Assembly: GCA_944332725.1 (NCBI GenBank)
Contig: CALVKO010000003.1
Coordinates: 1-50,161 of the forward strand
Origin: an uncultured Bacilli bacterium
Lineage (GTDB): Bacteria; Bacillota_I; Bacilli_A; RF39; UBA660
Length of the DNA stretch: 50,161 nt
Reading direction: 5' to 3'
A model generated the notes under the pieces. The model did not search any database. It saw only the letters and a program-made list of their open reading frames with translations, and was not told the DNA's origin. How positions within the stretch are numbered: the first letter of the stretch is position 1; every line of letters begins with the position of its first letter. The position numbers and the translations under genes were made by a program. This document shows, piece by piece, positions 14,300-25,847 of the stretch.

Positions 14300-14881
14300 A
14301 TGAGTTACTATTTTACTAACGATGAAAATTTAAAAAGTGAAGTAAAAAAAATAAATGTAATTATCAATAATCTTCCTTTTTCTTTTTATACTGATAATGG
14401 TGTTTTTTCCAAGAAAGGATTAGATTTTGGTACAAGAACACTACTTGAAAATTTGCCAGATTTAAAAGGAAATGTATTAGATATCGGTTGTGGTTATGGC
14501 CCAATCGGTATTTACATTTCTAAAAAAAACAATCTCTTAGTCGACATGATTGATGTTAATAGAAGAAGTTTAGACTTAAGTTTAAAAAATTCAAAGTTAA
14601 ACAATGTCAAAACAAATGTGTTTGAAAGTGATTTATATAGTAATATAAATAAAAAATATGATTATATCGTAACGAACCCACCGATTAGAGTAGGAAAGAA
14701 AATACTATATAAATTATTATTTGAGGCTAAAAATTATTTAAATAAAAATGGTGAATTATGGTTAGTGGTAAATAAAGATCAAGGGGCTAAAAGTTTAGTA
14801 AATGATTTAAAAAAAGAGTATGAAACTACAATTATTTGTAAAAATAAAGGTTTTTTCATAATTAGAGCAATAAACAATTGA
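14300..14881 (+). CDS. RsmC-like class I methyltransferase (YbxB)
   Basis: 193-residue SAM-dependent methyltransferase of the RsmC/MTS type. Motif I is NVLDIGCGYGPIGIY (about residues 58-72), motif II has DMIDVNRRSL (about 84-93) and the catalytic NPP motif is TNPPIR (about 130). Such proteins methylate rRNA guanines. Its place between rplL and rpoB matches Bacillus ybxB, so I infer the same ortholog group; the target nucleotide is not known from sequence. The start has GAGGAAG upstream. Confidence 0.88.
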   Translation: MSYYFTNDENLKSEVKKINVIINNLPFSFYTDNGVFSKKGLDFGTRTLLENLPDLKGNVLDIGCGYGPIGIYISKKNNLLVDMIDVNRRSLDLSLKNSKLNNVKTNVFESDLYSNINKKYDYIVTNPPIRVGKKILYKLLFEAKNYLNKNGELWLVVNKDQGAKSLVNDLKKEYETTIICKNKGFFIIRAINN

Positions 14882-14964
14882 CATGTTGATAATTGTTTGA
14901 TAAAATTATAAATTGGCGGCATGTACTTTTGTTGCATGATAATATAGTGTATAGGGGTGAAAGA

Positions 14965-17900
14965 GTGGCATATACAACAAAAAAATGTGGAGATTATCGT
15001 GAAAGAAGAAATTATGCAAAAACAAAAAACGCAATTGAATTATCTAACTTATTAGAAATTCAAAAAAAATCTTATGATTGGTTTATGACAGAAGGTATCA
15101 AAGAGGTATTTGATGATATTTTTCCTGTAGAAAGTTTTACAGGAAATTTATCGTTGGAATTTGGTGAATTTTCTTTTGATCAACCAAAATATTCAATTAA
15201 AGGTTGCAAAGAAAGATATGCAACTTATGCAGCACCTTTAAAAGTAGAAGCAAGACTTTTTAATGGTGAAACAGGGGAAGTTAAGGAACAAGAAATTTTC
15301 TTAGGTGATATGCCTATAATGACAGAAACAGGAACATTCATAATTAATGGTGCAGAACGTGTTATCGTTTCACAATTAGTTCGTTCTCCAAGTTGTTATT
15401 ATGGTAAAGAAGTAGATAAGAAAAATGGACGAGTTACTATTACTTCACAAATTATTCCAACTAGGGGAACATGGTTAGAATATGAAATCGATTCAAGAGA
15501 TGTTATCTATGTAAGAATCGATAGAACAAGAAAAGTTCCAATCACAACACTACTTAGAGCAATCGGTTTAAATAGTGATGAAGACATAATTGATTTATTT
15601 GGTGAAAATGAATTAATTACTAAAACAATTGAAAAAGATACAAATAAAAATACTGATGAATCATTAATTGATATTCATTCAAAATTAAGACCAGGTGAAC
15701 CATCTACTTTAGATAGTGCGAAAAATCAATTAATTACTAGATTTTTTGACGCATTTAGATATGATTTAGCTAAAGTAGGGCGCTATAAATTTAATAAAAA
15801 ATTAAATGTTTTAGATAGATTATTAGGTAATAAATTAGCTGAAAATATTGTTGTTGATGGTGAAGTAATTGCACAAGATGGTGACTTAGTAACTAAAGAG
15901 TTATTAGAAAAATTAAAACCTGTTTTTGAAAATGGTTATGGAGTTAAAGAAGTATTAATTAATGAAGAATTAGATAGTTATAATCGAGTTCAAATAGTTA
16001 AAGTATACAATAAAGATGGAAAAGTTACTAAAATAATTGGTAATGATCAAGCAATTACAGAAAAAAGATTAACTATTTCTGATATTTATGCATCAGTATC
16101 ATATTATTTAAATTTATTTGAAGGTATTGGTTCATTTGACGAAATTGATCATTTATCTAATAGACGTGTAAGACAAGTTGGCGAATTATTACAAAATCAA
16201 TTTAGAATTGGTGTATCAAGAATTGAAAGAGTAATAAGAGATAGAATGAGTACGCAAGAATTAGCTGAAGTAACACCTAAGACTTTAATTAATATTAGAC
16301 CACTTACTGCAGCAATTAAAGAATTCTTTGGCTCTTCTCAATTATCACAATTCATGGATCAAACTAACCCAATTGCCGAACTTGCTAATAAAAGACGTTT
16401 GTCTAGTTTAGGTCCAGGGGGATTATCAAGAGATAGGGCCGGTATGGATGTTCGTGATGTTAATCCATCACACTATGGAAGACTTTGTCCAATTGAATCT
16501 CCAGAAGGACCAAATATCGGTTTAATTACCGCTTTGGCAAGTTATGCTAAAGTAAATGATTATGGTTTTATCATGACACCATATCGTAAAGTAGAAAATG
16601 GTAAATTAACTGATGAAGTAGTTTATATGACAGCAGATGAAGAATTAGATCATTATATTTCACAAGCAACAGTTAAATTAGATGAAAATAATTGCTTTGT
16701 TGAAGAAAAAGTTCCAGTAAGATATCGTGGCGACAATATTATGATTGAATCTAAAAAGGTAGATTATATCGATGTTTCACCACAACAAGTAATATCAATT
16801 ACTACTCAAGGTATTCCATTCTTGGAACACGATGATGGTAAAAGAGCACTTATGGGTTCTAACATGCAACGTCAAGCTATTCCATTATTAAAATCAGAAG
16901 CTCCTTTAGTAGGAACAGGTATCGAAGCTATTTCAGCTCGTGATGGTGGTTCTGTTGTAATTGCTAATGCTGATGGTGTAGTTGAATATGTTGATGGTAA
17001 AAAAATAGTAGTTAAAACAAAAGGTGGTAAGGATACTTATTACTTAAATGGATATGAAAGAAGTAATAATGGTACATGTTATCATCAAGTTCCTATCGTA
17101 AGAGCTAACGACGTTATTAAAAAAGATCAAATAATTGCTGATGGTCCTTCAACTGATAAAGGTGAAATGGCCTTAGGTAAAAACGTAACTGTTGCATTCA
17201 TGAACTTTAATGGATATAACTACGAAGATGCTGTAATCTTAAATGAAAGATTAGTAGCAGATGATGTTTATACATCAATTCATATCGAAGATTATCAAAT
17301 TGAATGTCGTGATACTAAATTAGGTCCAGAAGAATTTACAAGAGATATTCCAAATATTGGTGAAGACGCTCGTAAAAACTTGGATGAAAATGGTATTATT
17401 AGAATCGGTACTGAAGTACATGATGATGATATTTTAGTTGGTAAAGTAACACCAAAAGGTATGGCTGAATTAACTAGTGAAGAAAAATTATTACATGCTA
17501 TATTTGGTGAAAAAACAAGAGAAGTAAGAGATACATCATTAAGAGTACCTCATGGCGGTGAAGGAATTGTTCATGATGTAAAAATATTTACTAAAGAAGA
17601 TTCTGATGAATTAGGTGCTGGTGTATCTAAAATAGTTCGTGTTTATATTGCTCAAAAACGTAAAATTTCAATTGGTGATAAAATGGCTGGACGTCATGGT
17701 AATAAAGGTGTTATTTCTTTAATATTACCACAAGAAGATATGCCATATATGGCTGATGGAACACCAATTGATATCTTACTTAACCCATTAGGCGTTCCAT
17801 CTCGTATGAATATTGGGCAAATCTTAGAAATGCATTTAGGTGCTGCAGCTAAAGAATTAAATATTCATGTTATGACTCCAGCATTTGATGGCGCTACTAG

Positions 17901-18570
17901 AGAAGAAATAATCGATGCTTTAAAAGAAGCAAAATTATCTCCTGATGGAAAAATGGTTTTATATGATGGTAGAACTGGTGAACCATTTGATAATAGAATA
18001 TCAGTTGGTGTTATGTATATGATTAAATTACATCATATGGTAGATGATAAATTACATGCTAGATCTACTGGACCATACTCATTAGTTACTCAACAACCAT
18101 TAGGTGGTAAAGCACAATTTGGTGGTCAAAGATTTGGAGAAATGGAAGTTTGGGCATTATATGCTTATGGTGCTGCTCATGTATTACAAGAGATGATGAC
18201 TATTAAATCTGATGATGTTGTTGGACGTGTTAAAGTGTATGAAGCATTAGTTAAAGGAACACCACTACCACCAAGCAGTGTACCAGAAAGCTTTAGAGTG
18301 TTAATTAAAGAATTCCAAGCTTTAGGTTTAGATATTAGTGTTTTATCTGAAAATGGTAAATTAATTGATATGAAAGAAGTAGAAGCAATGGATCAAGATG
18401 GTTTTGTAAGTGTTGAAGATTTTGAAAATAGTATTCAACCAATTAAAGAAAATACTGAAGAAAATGATACAGAAAACTTAGAAGAAGAAACGGATGAATT
18501 TGATGAATCTGAAGAAGATTTTGACGATGATTTAGATGAAGAAATAGAAGAAGATAAGGAGGCTATGTAA
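14965..18570 (+). CDS. rpoB: RNA polymerase beta subunit
   Basis: 1201 residues. Recognisable blocks: [19 protein letters not shown] near the start, the rifampicin region with [24 protein letters not shown] and [27 protein letters not shown], and [13 protein letters not shown] near residue 920. The GTG at 14965 (GGGGTG upstream, product MAYTTKK) is chosen over a TTG at 14893 that lacks a ribosome binding site. The rifampicin-contact residues look like the sensitive wild type (DQTN, HYGR shifted, S..RL.S). The last ~45 residues are very acidic ([18 protein letters not shown]...), longer than in Bacillus. The stop overlaps the rpoC start by one base. Confidence 0.98.
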   Translation: MAYTTKKCGDYRERRNYAKTKNAIELSNLLEIQKKSYDWFMTEGIKEVFDDIFPVESFTGNLSLEFGEFSFDQPKYSIKGCKERYATYAAPLKVEARLFNGETGEVKEQEIFLGDMPIMTETGTFIINGAERVIVSQLVRSPSCYYGKEVDKKNGRVTITSQIIPTRGTWLEYEIDSRDVIYVRIDRTRKVPITTLLRAIGLNSDEDIIDLFGENELITKTIEKDTNKNTDESLIDIHSKLRPGEPSTLDSAKNQLITRFFDAFRYDLAKVGRYKFNKKLNVLDRLLGNKLAENIVVDGEVIAQDGDLVTKELLEKLKPVFENGYGVKEVLINEELDSYNRVQIVKVYNKDGKVTKIIGNDQAITEKRLTISDIYASVSYYLNLFEGIGSFDEIDHLSNRRVRQVGELLQNQFRIGVSRIERVIRDRMSTQELAEVTPKTLINIRPLTAAIKEFFGSSQLSQFMDQTNPIAELANKRRLSSLGPGGLSRDRAGMDVRDVNPSHYGRLCPIESPEGPNIGLITALASYAKVNDYGFIMTPYRKVENGKLTDEVVYMTADEELDHYISQATVKLDENNCFVEEKVPVRYRGDNIMIESKKVDYIDVSPQQVISITTQGIPFLEHDDGKRALMGSNMQRQAIPLLKSEAPLVGTGIEAISARDGGSVVIANADGVVEYVDGKKIVVKTKGGKDTYYLNGYERSNNGTCYHQVPIVRANDVIKKDQIIADGPSTDKGEMALGKNVTVAFMNFNGYNYEDAVILNERLVADDVYTSIHIEDYQIECRDTKLGPEEFTRDIPNIGEDARKNLDENGIIRIGTEVHDDDILVGKVTPKGMAELTSEEKLLHAIFGEKTREVRDTSLRVPHGGEGIVHDVKIFTKEDSDELGAGVSKIVRVYIAQKRKISIGDKMAGRHGNKGVISLILPQEDMPYMADGTPIDILLNPLGVPSRMNIGQILEMHLGAAAKELNIHVMTPAFDGATREEIIDALKEAKLSPDGKMVLYDGRTGEPFDNRISVGVMYMIKLHHMVDDKLHARSTGPYSLVTQQPLGGKAQFGGQRFGEMEVWALYAYGAAHVLQEMMTIKSDDVVGRVKVYEALVKGTPLPPSSVPESFRVLIKEFQALGLDISVLSENGKLIDMKEVEAMDQDGFVSVEDFENSIQPIKENTEENDTENLEEETDEFDESEEDFDDDLDEEIEEDKEAM

Positions 18571-21500
18571 TGAATATTAATGAATTTGAAGGATTAAAAA
18601 TTTCGATAGCTTCTCCTGAAAAAATTCGTTCATGGTCTTATGGTGAAGTTAAAAAAGCTGAAACAATTAATTATCGTACTTTAAAACCAGAAAGAGATGG
18701 ATTATTTTGTGAAAAGATATTTGGACCAACTAAAGACTTTGAATGTTCATGTGGGAAATATAAAAGATTAAGATATAAGAATATTGTTTGTGATAGATGT
18801 GGAGTTGAAGTTACTCGTAGTAAAGTAAGAAGAGAAAGAATGGGACACATTGAACTTGCAACTCCTTGTTCTCACATTTGGTTTTTTAAAGGTGTACCAT
18901 CTAGAATTGGTTTAGTTTTAGATATGTCACCTAGAGACCTAGAAGAAGTATTATATTTCGTATCATATGTTGTTTTAGATCCAGGACCTGCTCCTTTAGA
19001 AAAAAAACAAACAATTTCTGACAAAGAATATCGTGCATACTATGAAAAATATGGTAGTGCATTTAGAGTTGGTATGGGTGCTGAAGCAATTAAAGAATTG
19101 CTAGAACAAGTTAATCTTGAAGAAGAAGTAAATAAAATTAAAGAAGAAATTGAAAGTATTAAAGATTCGACTAGTCAAAAAAGGATTAGATTAATTAAAA
19201 GATTAGATGTTTTAAATGCATTCTTAGAATCAGGTAATAGACCTGAATGGATGATATTAGAAGCATTACCTGTTATACCTCCAGAATTAAGACCAATGAT
19301 TCAATTAGATGGTGGTAGGTTTGCTACATCTGATTTAAATGATTTATATAGAAGAGTTATAAATCGTAATAATCGTCTTAAAAAATTGATGGAATTAGGT
19401 GCTCCTTCAATTATCATTCAAAATGAAAAACGTATGCTTCAAGAAGCAGTAGATGCTTTATTTGATAATGGTAGACGTGGTAGAAATATAACTGGTGCTG
19501 GTAATAGACCTTTAAAATCTTTATCTAGTATGTTAAAAGGAAAACAAGGTAGATTTAGACAAAACTTGTTAGGTAAACGTGTTGATTATTCTGGTCGTTC
19601 AGTTATCGTTGTAGGTCCATCATTAAAAATGTATGAATGTGGTATTCCTAAAGAAATGGCTTTGGAATTATTCAAACCACATGTAATTAATGGATTAGTT
19701 ACTAAAGAAATTGCATCAAATATTAAAGCAGCTAAAAAGATGATTGAAAATCAAGATGAAAGAGTATGGGATATCGTTGAAGAAAAGATTGCGGAACATC
19801 CTGTTATGTTAAACCGTGCACCTACATTACACAGATTAGGTATTCAAGCATTCCAACCTAAGTTAATTGAAGGTAGAAGTATAAGATTGCACCCATTAGT
19901 TTGTGCTGCATTCAATGCTGACTTTGATGGTGATCAAATGGCTGTTCACGTTCCGATTTCTGATGAAGCTCAAGCCGAGGCAAGAATATTAATGTTAGGT
20001 GCTAATAACATCTTATCACCTAAAGATGGACAACCAATTGTTACACCAGGTCAAGATATGATTTTAGGTAACTATTATATTACTATTGAAAAATCTAACT
20101 TAAAAGGTGAAGGAAGAGTATTTAAAAATGATAACGAGGCTTTAATGGCATATGAAAGAAGAGAAATTACATTACATACCCGTATTGCTATTCCAGCGCG
20201 TTCATTTAAACATAAAATATTCCCTGATAAATATTTAGATAAATATTTAGTTACTACTCCAGGTAAATTATTATTTAATGAAATATTCCCTGATAGTTTT
20301 CAATATATCAATGATGGAACAGAAGAAAATATTGAAAAAATTACTCCAAGTAAATATTTTATCGATAAAGGGAAAAACATTAAAGAAGAAATTGCTAATA
20401 TGGAATTAGTTAAACCTTTTAGCAAAAAAGTATTAACTAAACTAATCGCACAAATATATAAAAGATATCAAACAACTGAAACTTCAGTAATGCTTGATAA
20501 GATGAAAGATTTAGGATTTAAATATTCAACTTTATCTGGTATATCAATTGGTATTGGTGATATTATTGAATCTAAAACTAAACCAGAAGTATTAAAAGAA
20601 GCAAGAGCTAAAGTAGAAACTATTAATAAACAATTTAAACGTGGTTTAATTACTGATAGAGAAAGATATGAAAATGTCGTTGATACATGGAATGAAGCAA
20701 AAGACAAAATTGCTAGCGAGCTAGAAGGATTTATCAAAACACATAAAGATAATTCTATTTCGATGATGATTGATTCAGGTGCTCGTGGTAATATGTCTAA
20801 CTATAACCAAATGGCAGGTATGCGTGGATTAATGATGAAACCAACTGGTGAAGCAGTAGAAATTCCAATTACATCATCTTTCACTGAAGGTGCTAATGTA
20901 TCAGAATTCTTCTTGGCTACTCATGGTGCTCGTAAAGGTGCTGTTGATACTGCATTAAAAACTGCTGATGCTGGTTACTTAACAAGACGTTTAGTTGATG
21001 TATCACAAGATATGATTGTTAAAGAAGATGATTGTGGTACTACTGAAGGGGTTATCGTTGAAGCATTTATCGATGACAAAAATAATACGGTAATTGAAAG
21101 TTTAAGAGATCGTATTGTTGGAAGATATACAAGTAAAAGAGTTATCAATCCTGAAACTAAAGAAGTAATTGCCGAAAGAAATACTTATATTACCGAACAA
21201 TTAGCTGATAAAATTATTAAAGCAGGTATTACTAAAGTACCTATTAGAACAGTTTTAACTTGTAAAACTGAACATGGTGTATGTTGTAAATGTTATGGAC
21301 GTAACTTAGCAACAGGTTCTATCGTTGAAGTTGGTGAAGCAGTGGGTATTATGGCTGCTCAATCAATTGGTGAACCAGGTACCCAATTAACAATGCGTAC
21401 TATCAACTCTGGTGGTGTTGCTGGAGATGATATTACTCAAGGTTTACCTCGTGTTCAAGAATTGTTTGAAGCACGTAATCCTAAAGGTAAGGCAACTATT

Positions 21501-22205
21501 TCTGAAATTAACGGTAAAGTTACGAAGATTGAAGAATCTAATGGTAAATATGAAATTACTATTACTAATGATGCTGAAACTAAAGTCCATACAACAAATT
21601 ATGGTGCTAAATTGTTAGTTGAAGTTAACCAAGAAGTAGAAGCAGGTGACAAATTAACATTCGGTGCTATTAGTCCAAAAGAATTGTTAGTTGTTACTGA
21701 TCCAATTACCGTACAACAATATATTTTATTAGAAATTCAAAAAGTTTATCAATCACAAGGTGTTAGTATTTCTGATAAACACGTTGAAATTATTGCTAAA
21801 CGAATGATTTCTAAAATTAAAATTATTTCATCAGGTGATTCATATTATTTACCAGGAACTATGGTTAATATAAATCATTTTGCTGATACTAATAAAAAAT
21901 TAATTCTTGAAGGAAAAACTCCAGCTTTAGGTAGACCAGTATTATTAGGTATTACTAAGGCAAGTTTGGAAACAGATTCATTTTTATCTGCTGCATCATT
22001 CCAAGAAACAACAAGAATTTTAACTGATGCTGCAATTCATGGTCGAGTAGATGAATTAAATGGTTTAAAAGAAAATGTTATTATTGGTAAATTAATTCCA
22101 GCAGGTACTGGAGCTAAGAAATATCGTAAATCTAATTATGATTTAGAAATACCTTACATTGATGATGAACCATTAGAAGCTTTAGAACAAGAATTAATGG
22201 ATTAA
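18570..22205 (+). CDS. rpoC: RNA polymerase beta' subunit
   Basis: 1211 residues. The zinc ribbon [21 protein letters not shown] is near residue 50-75, the catalytic magnesium loop [12 protein letters not shown] near residue 450, the bridge-helix region with [14 protein letters not shown]...HGARKG near 775-790, and the second zinc site [15 protein letters not shown] near 900. Length is typical of Firmicutes. Coupled to rpoB by the overlap TAATG, and followed by a strong terminator. Confidence 0.98.
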   Translation: MNINEFEGLKISIASPEKIRSWSYGEVKKAETINYRTLKPERDGLFCEKIFGPTKDFECSCGKYKRLRYKNIVCDRCGVEVTRSKVRRERMGHIELATPCSHIWFFKGVPSRIGLVLDMSPRDLEEVLYFVSYVVLDPGPAPLEKKQTISDKEYRAYYEKYGSAFRVGMGAEAIKELLEQVNLEEEVNKIKEEIESIKDSTSQKRIRLIKRLDVLNAFLESGNRPEWMILEALPVIPPELRPMIQLDGGRFATSDLNDLYRRVINRNNRLKKLMELGAPSIIIQNEKRMLQEAVDALFDNGRRGRNITGAGNRPLKSLSSMLKGKQGRFRQNLLGKRVDYSGRSVIVVGPSLKMYECGIPKEMALELFKPHVINGLVTKEIASNIKAAKKMIENQDERVWDIVEEKIAEHPVMLNRAPTLHRLGIQAFQPKLIEGRSIRLHPLVCAAFNADFDGDQMAVHVPISDEAQAEARILMLGANNILSPKDGQPIVTPGQDMILGNYYITIEKSNLKGEGRVFKNDNEALMAYERREITLHTRIAIPARSFKHKIFPDKYLDKYLVTTPGKLLFNEIFPDSFQYINDGTEENIEKITPSKYFIDKGKNIKEEIANMELVKPFSKKVLTKLIAQIYKRYQTTETSVMLDKMKDLGFKYSTLSGISIGIGDIIESKTKPEVLKEARAKVETINKQFKRGLITDRERYENVVDTWNEAKDKIASELEGFIKTHKDNSISMMIDSGARGNMSNYNQMAGMRGLMMKPTGEAVEIPITSSFTEGANVSEFFLATHGARKGAVDTALKTADAGYLTRRLVDVSQDMIVKEDDCGTTEGVIVEAFIDDKNNTVIESLRDRIVGRYTSKRVINPETKEVIAERNTYITEQLADKIIKAGITKVPIRTVLTCKTEHGVCCKCYGRNLATGSIVEVGEAVGIMAAQSIGEPGTQLTMRTINSGGVAGDDITQGLPRVQELFEARNPKGKATISEINGKVTKIEESNGKYEITITNDAETKVHTTNYGAKLLVEVNQEVEAGDKLTFGAISPKELLVVTDPITVQQYILLEIQKVYQSQGVSISDKHVEIIAKRMISKIKIISSGDSYYLPGTMVNINHFADTNKKLILEGKTPALGRPVLLGITKASLETDSFLSAASFQETTRILTDAAIHGRVDELNGLKENVIIGKLIPAGTGAKKYRKSNYDLEIPYIDDEPLEALEQELMD

Positions 22206-22236
22206 ACTTTATTCAATAGAATAGAGTTTTTTTTTT
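22206..22236 (+). terminator. Terminator of the rpoBC transcript
   Basis: A 9-bp stem ACTTTATTC / GAATAGAGT with an AATA loop ends in ten T (22227-22236). The glyA extended -10 box (TGATATACT, 22242-22250) comes directly after. Confidence 0.88.
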
Positions 22237-22269
22237 AATTATGATATACTATATAAGGAGATGATTTTT

Positions 22270-23478
22270 ATGGATAAAAAAATAAAAGAAGCATTGGAAA
22301 AAGAAAAAACAAGGCAACAAAATAATATTGAATTAATAGCATCAGAAAATTATGTTTCAAAAGATGTATTAGCCTTACAAGGAAGTATATTTACTAACAA
22401 ATATGCCGAAGGTTATTCTGGTAAAAGATATTATGGTGGATGTGTTAATGTTGATATAGTTGAAGATTTAGCAATTACTTATGTAACAAAATTATTTGAT
22501 TGTAAATATGCTAATGTGCAACCACATTCAGGAAGTAGTGCTAATATGGCGGTATATAAAGCATTATTAAATGTTGGTGATAAGGTAATGGGAATGAATT
22601 TATCTCATGGCGGACATTTAACTCATGGTCATCCAATTAATTTTAGTGGTTTAGAATATGAAATAATCAGTTATGATGTTGATGCTGAAACTGAAATGAT
22701 TGATTATGATAAATTAGAAAAATTAGCTTTAGAAACAAAACCTAAAATGATTATAGCAGGAGCATCTGCCTATTCAAGAATAATAGATTTTAAAAGATTT
22801 AGAGAAATTGCTGATAAAGTAGGAGCATATTTAATGGTTGATATGGCTCATATTGCTGGTTTAGTAGCAACTGGGTTACATCCATCACCATTTCCTTATG
22901 CTGATGTTGTAACTTCAACTACTCATAAAACTTTAAGAGGTCCAAGAGGCGGTATTATTTTAACTAATAATGAAGAAATAATAAAAAAAATAAATAAAAT
23001 TATTTTTCCTGGTATTCAAGGTGGACCTCTTATGCATATTATTGCTGCTAAAGCAGAGTGTTTTTACGAAGCATTACAACCTTCATTTAAAACTTATCAA
23101 GAACAAGTTTTAAAAAATATTAAGGCATTATCTAAAGTTTTATCAGATAACGGATTAAGAATAGTTTCTGGTGGTACTGATAATCATTTGATTTTAGTTG
23201 ATGTTACTAGTCTAAATATGAATGGAAAAGAAGCAGAAACATTACTAGATGAAGTTAATATTACTGTAAATAAAAACACTATTCCATTCGATAAAGAATC
23301 ACCTTTTAAAACTAGTGGTATAAGATTAGGAAGTCCTGCTATGACTACTAGAGGATTAAAAGAAGATGATTTTGTTGAAATAGGGAATATTATTATTGAT
23401 GCTTTAAATGGTAAAGATAAAGAACAATTAAAATTAAGAGTAAAAAAAATAACTGATAAATATCCATTGGAGGGATAA
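22270..23478 (+). CDS. glyA: Serine hydroxymethyltransferase
   Basis: 402-residue PLP enzyme converting serine and tetrahydrofolate to glycine and 5,10-methylene-tetrahydrofolate. The PLP lysine lies in [14 protein letters not shown] (about residue 223); other signatures are [21 protein letters not shown] and [11 protein letters not shown]. The ATG at 22270 is preferred over 22261, which abuts the AAGGAG. Next to folD, so a one-carbon unit: methylene-THF made here is the substrate of FolD. The -10 box TGATATACT ends only ~20 bases before the start codon, so the leader is very short. Confidence 0.97.
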   Translation: MDKKIKEALEKEKTRQQNNIELIASENYVSKDVLALQGSIFTNKYAEGYSGKRYYGGCVNVDIVEDLAITYVTKLFDCKYANVQPHSGSSANMAVYKALLNVGDKVMGMNLSHGGHLTHGHPINFSGLEYEIISYDVDAETEMIDYDKLEKLALETKPKMIIAGASAYSRIIDFKRFREIADKVGAYLMVDMAHIAGLVATGLHPSPFPYADVVTSTTHKTLRGPRGGIILTNNEEIIKKINKIIFPGIQGGPLMHIIAAKAECFYEALQPSFKTYQEQVLKNIKALSKVLSDNGLRIVSGGTDNHLILVDVTSLNMNGKEAETLLDEVNITVNKNTIPFDKESPFKTSGIRLGSPAMTTRGLKEDDFVEIGNIIIDALNGKDKEQLKLRVKKITDKYPLEG

Positions 23479-23479
23479 T

Positions 23480-24307
23480 ATGTTATTAGATGGAAAAACA
23501 TTAAGTGATAAGATAAAAGAAGAAATAAAATTAAAAACAAAAAATTTTCTAATTAAACCAACTTTAGCGGTTATTCAAATTGGTAATGATGAAGCAAGTA
23601 ATATATATATTAAAATGAAATCAAAAGCATGTGAAAATGTTGGTATTAACTTTATTCATGCTAAATTTGAAGAAGAATCTTTAGAACAAGAAATAGTTAA
23701 TAAAATTATTGAATTAAACAATGATCCTTACGTAAATGGTATATTATTGCAATTACCAATACCTTCAAAATTTAATCAATATAAATTATTAAATTTAATT
23801 AATAAAGATAAAGATGTTGATGGCCTTACTGATATAAACATGGGAATGTTGTTTAAAGATTATAATAATTTGGTTCCTTGTACACCTAATGGTATTATTA
23901 GATTATTAGAAGAATATAATATTGATTTAAAAGGAAAACATGCAGTAGTTGTTGGAAAATCTAATTTAGTTGGGAAACCATTAGCAATATTATTATTACA
24001 AAAAGGTGCAACTGTTACAATATGTCATTCTAAAACCGTAGATTTAGGTTATTTTACTAAACAAGCAGATATATTGATAAGTGCAGTTGGAAAAAAAGAT
24101 TTAATAACTAGAGATATGGTAAAAGATGATGCTGTAGTTATTGATGTTGGTATGAATAGAGTAGATGGTAAATTATATGGGGATGTTGCCTTTGATGATA
24201 TTAAAGATATAGTATCTTATATAACACCAGTTCCTGGTGGTGTTGGCCCAATGACAGTTTCTATGTTACTTTATAATGTTTTAAAAAATTATGAAAAAAA
24301 TTTATAG
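23480..24307 (+). CDS. folD: Bifunctional methylene-THF dehydrogenase/cyclohydrolase
   Basis: 275 residues. Interconverts 5,10-methylene-THF and 10-formyl-THF. Catalytic YIKMKSKACENVGI (Y and K, about residues 36-50), QLPIP (about 93) and the nucleotide-binding VVGKSNLVGKPLA (about 155) are present, with the C-terminal PVPGGVGPMTVSMLL. GGAGG at the end of glyA serves as ribosome binding site; the two genes are one base apart. Confidence 0.97.
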   Translation: MLLDGKTLSDKIKEEIKLKTKNFLIKPTLAVIQIGNDEASNIYIKMKSKACENVGINFIHAKFEEESLEQEIVNKIIELNNDPYVNGILLQLPIPSKFNQYKLLNLINKDKDVDGLTDINMGMLFKDYNNLVPCTPNGIIRLLEEYNIDLKGKHAVVVGKSNLVGKPLAILLLQKGATVTICHSKTVDLGYFTKQADILISAVGKKDLITRDMVKDDAVVIDVGMNRVDGKLYGDVAFDDIKDIVSYITPVPGGVGPMTVSMLLYNVLKNYEKNL

Positions 24308-24316
24308 GTGAAAATT

Positions 24317-25138
24317 ATGGAAATAAAGGATTTAATCAAATTGCCTATTTCGCATTTAATATTAATAATTGTTGATGATAAACAAAATTCATTTTTAAGA
24401 AAATTTGCGGAAATAGAATTAAAAAATAGAATTAAAAATTTAGGTATAAATTTTGATGATTTAATTCAAATGGAATTAAAAAAAATAAAAGAAAGAGGAA
24501 TAGATATAAATAATTATTTATTTAGTTCTAATCCTAATGTTCAACAACTTATGGAATTATATTTTAGTGAAGTTTATAATACTAAATTTGAAGATTCAAA
24601 AATATTATTAAGTGAAAGTCATCTTTGTACTGATATGAATTTTATGGCTTCATTTTTTGATAAAATTTGTGATATTGAAATAAAAAATTTAAGTAAAAGA
24701 ATAAATTTTGTAAATCCTAATAAAGAAACATTATTATTATTTAAAAATGCTTTAGAAGGTAGAAAAAGAGAAATAAATAAAGAAAAACAACTTTTAAGAG
24801 GAACAGATGTTTTGGAATTTAATTTTGCTTTTAATTATTTAGAAGATATAAGTTTTCTTTTCATTGAATCCGATTTAAGCACGGAAGAAATATATAATAT
24901 TCAAAAGTCAAAAATAAAATTTCTTAAATGGTTTATATTAATTTCATTAAGTGATAAGTTATTTGAATCAGATTTATTAGGAGATTTATATATTTTAAAA
25001 AGAGTATTGGAAGATAGTTCAAAATTGGGTAATCAAAGAAAAATATTATTATCACAAATAAAGAGTGGATTTATAGTAGATTATGAAACTGAAAATATGC
25101 AAAAAATAAAACAAAGAATTTTGAATAAAAAAAATTAG
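24317..25138 (+). CDS. Unknown 273-residue protein downstream of folD
   Basis: I do not recognise this protein. It has no signal peptide or membrane span, is lysine/glutamate/isoleucine-rich and looks mostly helical. Some leucine-rich stretches (LSDKLFESDLLGDLYILKRVLEDS) suggest a helical-repeat or coiled fold. The ATG at 24317 is chosen over the GTG at 24308, which is itself part of the AGGTG ribosome binding site. It begins 9 bases after folD and is probably co-transcribed with glyA-folD. Where many Firmicutes have xseA or other folate-linked genes after folD, this lineage has this gene. Confidence 0.65.
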   Translation: MEIKDLIKLPISHLILIIVDDKQNSFLRKFAEIELKNRIKNLGINFDDLIQMELKKIKERGIDINNYLFSSNPNVQQLMELYFSEVYNTKFEDSKILLSESHLCTDMNFMASFFDKICDIEIKNLSKRINFVNPNKETLLLFKNALEGRKREINKEKQLLRGTDVLEFNFAFNYLEDISFLFIESDLSTEEIYNIQKSKIKFLKWFILISLSDKLFESDLLGDLYILKRVLEDSSKLGNQRKILLSQIKSGFIVDYETENMQKIKQRILNKKN

Positions 25139-25145
25139 AAAACTA

Positions 25146-25174
25146 TTGTCAAAATTGAATTAATATGATATTAT
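25146..25174 (+). promoter_or_regulatory. Promoter of tRNA-Met
   Basis: TTGTCA (25146-25151), a 17-base spacer ending in TGA, and TATTAT (25169-25174), 18 bases before the tRNA. The same stretch contains AAATTGAA...TTCAATTTTTT, which could also terminate the glyA-folD transcript. Confidence 0.65.
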
Positions 25175-25192
25175 TATATTGTTCAATTTTTT

Positions 25193-25269
25193 GGCGAGGT
25201 AGCTCAGTTGGCTAGAGCAACTGGTTCATACCCAGTAGGTCGAGGGTTCGAATCCCCCTCTCGCTACCA
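25193..25269 (+). tRNA. tRNA-Met (CAT), elongator type
   Basis: A full cloverleaf: acceptor GGCGAGG with TCTCGCT, D arm AGCTCAGTTGGCTAGAGC, anticodon loop TTCATAC with anticodon CAT, T arm GAGGGTTCGAATCCCCC, and encoded CCA. GGTTCATACCC matches elongator tRNA-Met of Bacillus rather than the isoleucine CAT tRNA (which has CTCATAA). Initiator features (three G-C pairs below the anticodon) are missing. Confidence 0.95.
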
Positions 25270-25280
25270 TATAAAAATAA

Positions 25281-25303
25281 ATAGTCATTGTTGACTATTT
25301 TTT
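25281..25303. terminator. Bidirectional terminator between tRNA-Met and the ferritin-like gene
   Basis: ATAGTCA / TGACTAT around TTGT, with T6 on the plus strand and a T-rich run on the minus strand. The stop codon of the minus-strand gene is inside the stem. Confidence 0.8.
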
Positions 25304-25764
25304 TCATATAAATCTTTAAATATTTTTAAATGAATTTCTTCATCAATAATAATTCTTTTTAATAATTCTTTAATATATTTGTCATCTATTACTTTAATTA
25401 AATTATTATAATTTTTAATTGCTAATGTTTCTGCCTCAATATTTATTTTTAATATATCTTTTAAATTATTATTGTAATTAACATAATTAGTAGTCCAGGG
25501 AATATTATTTACTTTATATTCTGGATTTAGACCCAATAATTTGATTGTTTTGGCTAATAATTCTAAATGTTTCATTTCAACTATAGCAATCTTTTCTAAA
25601 ATGTTACTTACTTCATCATCTAAAATAAATGATTGATACATATATAAATGTGTTGCAGTATCTTCACTTACTAATCCCGCATAAGGATATGATAATAATC
25701 TTGCATATTCAATATTTTCTTTTTCAACTTTAATATCAGGATATGGTAAATTTGATTTATACAT
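25285..25764 (-). CDS. Ferritin-like diiron-type protein
   Basis: 159 residues, a four-helix-bundle protein of the rubrerythrin/ferritin-like class. Metal-ligand patterns are E in GLVSEDTATHLYMYQS (about residue 33), ExxH in VEMKHLELL (about 66), E in IEAETLAIKNY (about 110) and ExxH in DEEIHLKIF (about 142). This arrangement is typical of small ferritin-like proteins common in spore-forming Firmicutes and related to the CotJC/manganese-catalase type; I cannot choose between iron storage, peroxide removal or a spore role. AGGTG is well spaced from the ATG. It is transcribed divergently from the aminopeptidase. Confidence 0.75.
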   Translation of the reverse strand: MYKSNLPYPDIKVEKENIEYARLLSYPYAGLVSEDTATHLYMYQSFILDDEVSNILEKIAIVEMKHLELLAKTIKLLGLNPEYKVNNIPWTTNYVNYNNNLKDILKINIEAETLAIKNYNNLIKVIDDKYIKELLKRIIIDEEIHLKIFKDLYEKNSQQ

Positions 25765-25847
25765 TAATAATCACCTAATTAATTATATTAAAAAAAAATA
25801 ATTAAAATGTATCATTTTGGGATATAATAAATATGGAGAGTGATAAA

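Noticed and set aside
23184-23540. Minus-strand ORF opposite the glyA/folD junction
   Set aside because: It is the antisense shadow of two well-conserved genes, without a ribosome binding site.
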